DNA from: Geoglobus acetivorans
GTDB taxonomy: Archaea > Halobacteriota > Archaeoglobi > Archaeoglobales > Archaeoglobaceae
DNA: 64,000 nucleotides
Direction of reading: 5' to 3'
NCBI RefSeq assembly: GCF_000789255.1
Contig: NZ_CP009552.1
Span: 868,001-932,000, forward strand
Below the pieces are notes generated by a model that worked only from the letters and a program-made list of their open reading frames with translations, was not told the origin of the DNA and searched no databases. Below are positions 59,324-64,000 of the stretch, piece by piece. Each line of letters opens with the position of its first letter. The first letter of the stretch is position 1. Both the position numbers and the translations under genes were made by a program.

Positions 59324-59528
59324 CAGAGATATACTTCCTCTCAAAATGTTCTCCCCTGCCCTTCTTTGTCCTTCTTCCAAGCTCCAAGGCATCCTCCTCT
59401 GTGAGCTCTGAGCTCTTCGGCACCTCGTTTACCCATCTGAGCTCACTCAACCTGCTGGCTATTGTCTCTGCAATGAGCTTAGCAAGCTCTTCACTCACGT
59501 TCTGCGGAACCTTAATCCTGATTTCCAT
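59316..59528 (-). CDS. Antitoxin of the broken PIN pair
   Basis: 70 residues from ATG 59528 (MEIRIKVPQNVSEELAKLIAETIASRLSELR). The C-terminus (EEDALELGRRTKKGRGEHFERKYIS) is basic with a helical pattern. It overlaps the toxin start by 8 nt. It is intact although the toxin is not, so it may persist as a regulator or as an anti-addiction element. Confidence 0.7.
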   Translation of the reverse strand: MEIRIKVPQNVSEELAKLIAETIASRLSELRWVNEVPKSSELTEEDALELGRRTKKGRGEHFERKYISGG

Positions 59529-59537
59529 GGGATTCAC

Positions 59538-59702
59538 CCTTTTTACATAATTTACACACTACCATATTTTAAATCTTCTGCCACATCAGCATGGACAGGC
59601 GCTCTGAGAATGTTCAGGAATTTTTTCTCCATTTACTTTCCCTTTACTCGCAGATGTTCAGGCAAGTCAATAATGTACTCCACCTGAACACGTTTCAGGA
59701 TG
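59538..59702. other. Gap between antitoxin promoter and phosphodiesterase gene
   Basis: 165 bases. The left side holds the TATA-like stretch for the leftward antitoxin (about 59548-59565). The rest holds the 3' flank of the phosphodiesterase gene. No gene seen. Confidence 0.4.
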
Positions 59703-61337
59703 TTAGAGCTTGCCTTTAAGCTTCAGGTTTCTGATGGCTTTTTTGAGGTTTTCGTCTTCCTGTTTTTTCTCGCGGTAGCCGGGATCAACGTATTTTGGTC
59801 TTCTCTTTGCAAATTCTGAGTCTTCTTCAAATATCTCCATTAATACCCTTCCGTCCATGTCGTTCGGAATTGGTAAGCCGAAGATGTGGAGGATTGTTGG
59901 GGCGATGTCATAGATTTTTGCATTTTCTATTTTGTGGCCTTTTTTGATTCCCGGGCCATAGGCGAGGAAGATGCCCCTTCTTGTGTGAGTAGAATAAGTT
60001 AAAGGGGTTGGATCAGATAAAAGTTTAAATGGTTTAGCAGAGTCTAAACCATAACTTCCATAAAAAGTTTCACCAACTGGTTCTATTAGAATATCCGGCA
60101 TAATATCAAAGTATTTCCCAGAATACACATCCTCCTTGACCCATATGGTGCTTACTATATTCACATTAGTTCTTGGATCTTTTAGCTCCTTAAGTAAATT
60201 AATTATTTCACTCCGTACAGTATGATATTCATCAATACTAACAACCCCATATTTTTCTCGTCCTTTCAGATTGATAAAAATAGTACCTGCTGCAGGATTA
60301 TACGCTAGTGTATTATCCCAATCAATAAAGTCGATAGCATGGATACTAGTGTCTATTTCTCTCCTTTTAGTTTCTTTTAGCTTGTTAAGTATCCCAATTT
60401 TATCGACTAACTTGCCCATAGGAGAACGATACAGCTTAGCAAGCGCTTTGTAGAAGTTCAGTTTAAATAACCTTCTATATTTATTCTTGAATTTTAAATA
60501 GCCTTTATTGTTGAAATATACATTATAATTAATTTCCCAATGCATCGGACCATGCCCATGATCAGACACTAAAAACAAAATATCATCTTCTCTTAGCCCA
60601 TACAAAAACTCTTCTATGCTAGTATCAATAAATTTAAAGAAATTTAGAATGGCATCTTTATATTTATCATCGGGAATGTGACGTGGATGATTTTTATCCA
60701 TATAATGCCAGAAAAAGTGCATAACTTGATCTGTATAAAAAATCGTAAAGAAAAATAACTCCCACCCTCCCTTTTTGAACAGTTTGGAAGCAAGTTTAAT
60801 CTTCTTGTTAACAAGAGTATACACTTCATTCAAATATTCATCCCATCCAAGCGTATGAGGATTACCATTAACTAGTCGTTCATAATCTAATTCTTTTAAA
60901 AGATGACGTACATATTCAGGATAAGCAAACTGATCCACATTTTCAGAACCCATTATTGGACACTGAACATATGCTCCCAAATACCCAGTTGGATCAGGAG
61001 TCACAGTTGGAACATTTACAATAGTAGTTGCATAACCTTCTGAATTAAGAATCTTCCATAGAGGATTATATTCATCCCATTTTATATTAACAAATCGCAT
61101 TGTTAGTGAATCCCAATCAGGTTGCCTGAAGTAATAGATTCCAAGTTTTCCAGGATTTTTCCCAGTTAACATAGAAACCCAAGCGGGACATGTTACAGGG
61201 GGGATTGTGGATTCTAAGTGTCCCCAGCTCCCGTTTTCCATGAGCTTCTTAAACGTTGGTAGCTCTCCCTTATCCGCCCAAGGTTTAATTAGATCCCATG
61301 TTGCACCATCGAGACCTATTACGATTACACGTACCAT
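59703..61337 (-). CDS. Alkaline phosphatase superfamily phosphodiesterase
   Basis: 544 residues of the type I phosphodiesterase/nucleotide pyrophosphatase family. The N-terminal DGATWD metal site, the nucleophile region PPVTCPAWVSMLTGKNPG, and distal metal ligands FLVSDHGHGPMHWE and THTRRGIFLAYGPGI are present. There is no signal peptide. It likely handles nucleotide-sugar or phosphoester substrates in surface-glycan building. Base composition is strikingly mosaic: both ends (59703 to about 59990 and about 61190-61337) are like the host and the middle is AT-rich. Next to a glycosyltransferase and an aminotransferase gene. Confidence 0.82.
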   Translation of the reverse strand: MVRVIVIGLDGATWDLIKPWADKGELPTFKKLMENGSWGHLESTIPPVTCPAWVSMLTGKNPGKLGIYYFRQPDWDSLTMRFVNIKWDEYNPLWKILNSEGYATTIVNVPTVTPDPTGYLGAYVQCPIMGSENVDQFAYPEYVRHLLKELDYERLVNGNPHTLGWDEYLNEVYTLVNKKIKLASKLFKKGGWELFFFTIFYTDQVMHFFWHYMDKNHPRHIPDDKYKDAILNFFKFIDTSIEEFLYGLREDDILFLVSDHGHGPMHWEINYNVYFNNKGYLKFKNKYRRLFKLNFYKALAKLYRSPMGKLVDKIGILNKLKETKRREIDTSIHAIDFIDWDNTLAYNPAAGTIFINLKGREKYGVVSIDEYHTVRSEIINLLKELKDPRTNVNIVSTIWVKEDVYSGKYFDIMPDILIEPVGETFYGSYGLDSAKPFKLLSDPTPLTYSTHTRRGIFLAYGPGIKKGHKIENAKIYDIAPTILHIFGLPIPNDMDGRVLMEIFEEDSEFAKRRPKYVDPGYREKKQEDENLKKAIRNLKLKGKL

Positions 61338-61338
61338 G

Positions 61339-62286
61339 TTACCACCCCCATTTACTAACCATTTTATATAGCCTTCTGAAGACCTGTCTTATAACACTAT
61401 CCTCTTTAGTACATAGTATTACTAACAACATACTCCAATAGGGAGATGCAGGACATGTCGAAAAGATTTTGTATAAATATTGAGTAGCAACTTTTTTATT
61501 TCCTAATTGGCCATAAGCAGCAGCAATTTTATAATACAGCAATGTTCTTAGTTCCCTGGATATTCTGCTCCCATAATGGTCTAGAAAATACCTATTGACA
61601 CGTATAGTATCCAAGAGCCATCCGGGTTTATCGGCAAGTATAGTATTTTTCCCATGTATTCTGTATTTGGCAAGAGGACGCTTAATAAAATAGTAGTCAT
61701 ACCTAAACGCAAGTTCAACTTCAAACTTGTAATCATTCAGATATCTCAAGCTTTCATCAAATCTAAGTTTACCTATATTTTTTCTTTTTAGTATTCTACT
61801 AGAACCATATACAAAATTTCCTTTTAATAATTCATAGAATATATATCCGCTCTTTTTTCGATTTGTTGCGTTATGCATCTCAGTAAAGGTTTGGCCAGTA
61901 GAATTGCCCTCAGCATCTACAATCTCACCTTCGCTCCATACCACCAAATCTTCATCACGAGCCAAGATTTCTAGTTGAGTTTCTAATTTATTTGATATCC
62001 AGACATCATCCGACTGTGTAAATGCTACAAATTCCCCCTTAGCAGCATCCAGTCCATCATTAACAGTCCTAGCTATACCCATATTTTTTTCATGAAATAG
62101 GGGGATCACTCTTGAATCAAGTTCTGCAAATCTTTGGATAATATCTCTAGAATTATCGGTTGAGCCATCATCTATTATTATTAATTCTAAATCATCAAAG
62201 GTTTGGTTCAAAACACTTTTGATAGCTTCATGGATGAACCTTCCGTGATTATAAGAAGGCATTATAATACTAACTGTCGGACGCAT
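61339..62286 (-). CDS. Family 2 glycosyltransferase
   Basis: 315 residues with the GT-A start [39 protein letters not shown] and [40 protein letters not shown] split by loops; the DXD-like segment is SDD. No membrane segment, so it acts on the inner face, transferring a sugar to a lipid-linked acceptor. It overlaps the DegT-type gene by 17 nt and is AT-rich. Confidence 0.88.
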   Translation of the reverse strand: MRPTVSIIMPSYNHGRFIHEAIKSVLNQTFDDLELIIIDDGSTDNSRDIIQRFAELDSRVIPLFHEKNMGIARTVNDGLDAAKGEFVAFTQSDDVWISNKLETQLEILARDEDLVVWSEGEIVDAEGNSTGQTFTEMHNATNRKKSGYIFYELLKGNFVYGSSRILKRKNIGKLRFDESLRYLNDYKFEVELAFRYDYYFIKRPLAKYRIHGKNTILADKPGWLLDTIRVNRYFLDHYGSRISRELRTLLYYKIAAAYGQLGNKKVATQYLYKIFSTCPASPYWSMLLVILCTKEDSVIRQVFRRLYKMVSKWGW

Positions 62287-63367
62287 CTCTCATCACCTTT
62301 GCTATGTTTTTGATCTCATAGTAGGTGAGATGCGTAAACATTGGGAGTGATAACACCTCCCGGCTAATCCTCTCCGTAACGGGTAACTTCACTCTAATTC
62401 CAAGATCAAGGTAAGCTTTTTGGAGATGAACTGGAACAGGGTAATGTATCTGGGTTTTTATTCCATTTTCCAAGAGGTATTGCTGAAGTTTATCCCTATC
62501 TTTGTGTCGGATTACATAAAGATGGTAAACATGCTTTGCCCATTCTTTTTCAACAGGTGTGATAACATCCGAATTTTCTAAGAGTTCATTATACATCTCA
62601 GCTATCTTCCTCCTTCTTTCGTTCCATTCATCGAGGTGTCTCAGTTTTACCCTGAGAATTGCGGCTTGAATTTCATCAAGTCTGCTGTTGACTCCAATGA
62701 ATTCATGGTAATATTTTTTGGATGAACCATAATTTCTCATCATTCTCAATTTCTCAGCAAGCTCGTCATCATTTGTAACTATTGCACCGGCATCGCCATA
62801 AGCTCCAAGGTTTTTTGTTGGATAGAAACTAAAACAAGCTACATGCCCTATACTACCGACTTTTCTTCCTTTATACTCGGCCCCATGTGCCTGACTGGCA
62901 TCCTCTATTACATATAGCCCATACTCCTCTGCTATTTCAATTATGGGATCAATATTCGCAGGATGACCGTAAATATGAACCGGGAGAATAGCCTTTGTTC
63001 TATCCGTGATAGCCTTTTCAATCTGAGGTACGTCTATTGTATAGGTCTCGGGGCCTATATCAACGAATACTGGCCTAGCACTGTTTCTAACTATCGCATC
63101 TACGGTAGAGATGAATGTATGGGATACAGTGATTACTTCGTCGCCAGGACCGATTCCAAGGGCTTTAATAGCCAAATAAAGGGCATCAGAACCAGAGTTT
63201 ACACCAATGGCATGCTTAACTCCAATATAACTAGAAAACTCTTTTTCAAAAGTTTCAAGTTCCTTCCCTAAAATGAACCATCCTCTTTCTAGTACTCTTT
63301 GTATTGCTTGATCTGTCTCTTCTTTAATCTCTTGGTATTCCTTTCTAAGATCCACAAATTGAATCAT
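62270..63367 (-). CDS. DegT/DnrJ/EryC1/StrS sugar aminotransferase
   Basis: 365 residues, fold-type I PLP enzyme. [63 protein letters not shown] and the PLP lysine in [16 protein letters not shown] are conserved. It aminates a 3- or 4-keto nucleotide sugar. The product is unknown; it sits with the glycosyltransferase and methyltransferase in a surface glycan cluster. It overlaps the methyltransferase gene by 23 nt. Confidence 0.9.
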   Translation of the reverse strand: MIQFVDLRKEYQEIKEETDQAIQRVLERGWFILGKELETFEKEFSSYIGVKHAIGVNSGSDALYLAIKALGIGPGDEVITVSHTFISTVDAIVRNSARPVFVDIGPETYTIDVPQIEKAITDRTKAILPVHIYGHPANIDPIIEIAEEYGLYVIEDASQAHGAEYKGRKVGSIGHVACFSFYPTKNLGAYGDAGAIVTNDDELAEKLRMMRNYGSSKKYYHEFIGVNSRLDEIQAAILRVKLRHLDEWNERRRKIAEMYNELLENSDVITPVEKEWAKHVYHLYVIRHKDRDKLQQYLLENGIKTQIHYPVPVHLQKAYLDLGIRVKLPVTERISREVLSLPMFTHLTYYEIKNIAKVMRDASDS

Positions 63368-64000
63368 TATCTTCCCCCCGATTCTCTTTTGGTTTTGCCT
63401 CTATGAAAATTTCAGCCCCAAAGTTAGGAAAATATTTACTCATTCTTGCTAAACCCTTAATTACAGACTTATCAACAATACCCCTGTAAACTAGCTCCTC
63501 CATTTGCCTATTAGAGAAAGGCTTAATAAAATATGTCCAGATAGAAAGCACCTCAAAACCATGAGTATCTAAAATCCTGACAAGCTTGTCTTTATCAAAT
63601 ACCCTTTGCCTATTAAATTTAACATCCGTAGCAGACAACTCAAACACGCTATTAATTATTCCCATTTCATATGCAAGAACTCTGTGGAATGAGTATGCAT
63701 TGGGCACATTTAGGTGTATAATAGTATCTTTATTACAAATTTCCAAGACTGAATATAAAAATTTATCAATATCTGGTATTTCATGAAGCACACTACTAAT
63801 TATAAGAAACTGAAAATTATACCGTTTCTTGAGTTTTTTAATGCTATCTTCAAAATATTCATTGTATAGTCTAATTTTGCCAAGCACCTTCTTAGATTCG
63901 GCGATATCTCTTATTATTTGTACAAAACCATCGTTTGGTTCAACAATACCATAAACATCATATTCATCTGGATCTAAATACTGAAAAACAGGATCCGGGC
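63345..64000 (-). CDS. SAM-dependent methyltransferase, 5' end beyond window
   Basis: At least 218 codons in frame, open to the right edge, so the start is outside. The residues just inside the edge ([12 protein letters not shown]) and then [14 protein letters not shown], the segment [18 protein letters not shown] and the C-terminal domain fit a class I methyltransferase of a glycan cluster. The upstream GTG at 63887 would cut off the N-terminal SAM-binding strand. It is AT-rich like its neighbours. Confidence 0.75.
   Translation of the reverse strand, partial: PDPVFQYLDPDEYDVYGIVEPNDGFVQIIRDIAESKKVLGKIRLYNEYFEDSIKKLKKRYNFQFLIISSVLHEIPDIDKFLYSVLEICNKDTIIHLNVPNAYSFHRVLAYEMGIINSVFELSATDVKFNRQRVFDKDKLVRILDTHGFEVLSIWTYFIKPFSNRQMEELVYRGIVDKSVIKGLARMSKYFPNFGAEIFIEAKPKENRGEDNDSICGS

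Noticed and set aside
1-64000. CRISPR array, rRNA operon or intact insertion sequence
   Set aside because: No regularly spaced repeats, no rRNA-like stretch and no transposase with flanking inverted repeats were seen. The 45-bp duplication at 45.3/45.9 kb is a gene-end copy, not a CRISPR.

Overview
The window is archaeal and almost certainly from the order Archaeoglobales. Support comes from RFC small subunit, Alba, a short archaeal PurA, a stand-alone GMP synthase PP-loop subunit, archaeal Trm10, an H/ACA guide RNA with a K-loop, and the tRNA-dependent cysteine enzyme SepCysS. TATA boxes about 25 nt before leaderless ATG/GTG starts are common. The IscS-like protein has Asp in place of the PLP lysine, a feature described for Archaeoglobus fulgidus. 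The species cannot be named from the sequence; an Archaeoglobus or Geoglobus relative fits.

0-29.8 kb is ordinary, gene-dense housekeeping: replication (rfcS), redox proteins (a PDO-type glutaredoxin and thioredoxin), ornithine cyclodeaminase-like, Trm10, ClC transporter, UbiX, Pgk, Alba, Asd, an H/ACA RNA, GlmM-like mutase, a lone receiver protein, a membrane-anchored winged-helix regulator, M20 deacylase, Fic protein, tRNA-Thr(CGT), LeuD with a coupled 36-residue zinc protein, a purA / trm112-like / pyrG / guaAB / argD-like run, and an AOR / alcohol dehydrogenase / SCP2 unit.

29.8-43.4 kb is one sulfur island and the most interesting part. Leftward units encode IscU, an IscS lacking its catalytic lysine, TusA, ThiI, a DUF169 protein, SepCysS and a TauE/SafE-type exporter. 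Rightward units encode a siroheme sulfite reductase-like protein, TusA, short forms of AprA, AprB and Sat, a DsrE-like protein, then a threonine-synthase-like PLP enzyme with a MoaD-like carrier ending in GG, a ThiF-like E1 and another TusA-like protein. I read this as an assimilatory sulfate-to-sulfide pathway feeding a protein-thiocarboxylate route to homocysteine or cysteine, next to tRNA-dependent cysteine synthesis and tRNA thiolation. A shared inverted repeat, TTAAC-N3-GTTAA, lies at four promoters in the island and suggests one regulon.

43.5-47.2 kb is a scrap-yard of toxin-antitoxin (TA) genes, several broken, with remnants of a sulfatase and a GalU-type gene. 47.2-51.3 kb carries glmS and two tandem glmU-like genes. 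With the GlmM-like mutase at 11.8 kb these cover UDP-GlcNAc synthesis. 51.8-58.2 kb is a dTDP-rhamnose and flippase operon with two complete TA modules inserted between rml genes. 58.3-64 kb holds further TA genes, a C-terminal gene remnant, and a lower-GC surface-glycan cluster (AP-superfamily phosphodiesterase, GT2 glycosyltransferase, DegT aminotransferase, partial methyltransferase) that runs off the right edge.

No rRNA, CRISPR array or intact insertion sequence was seen.
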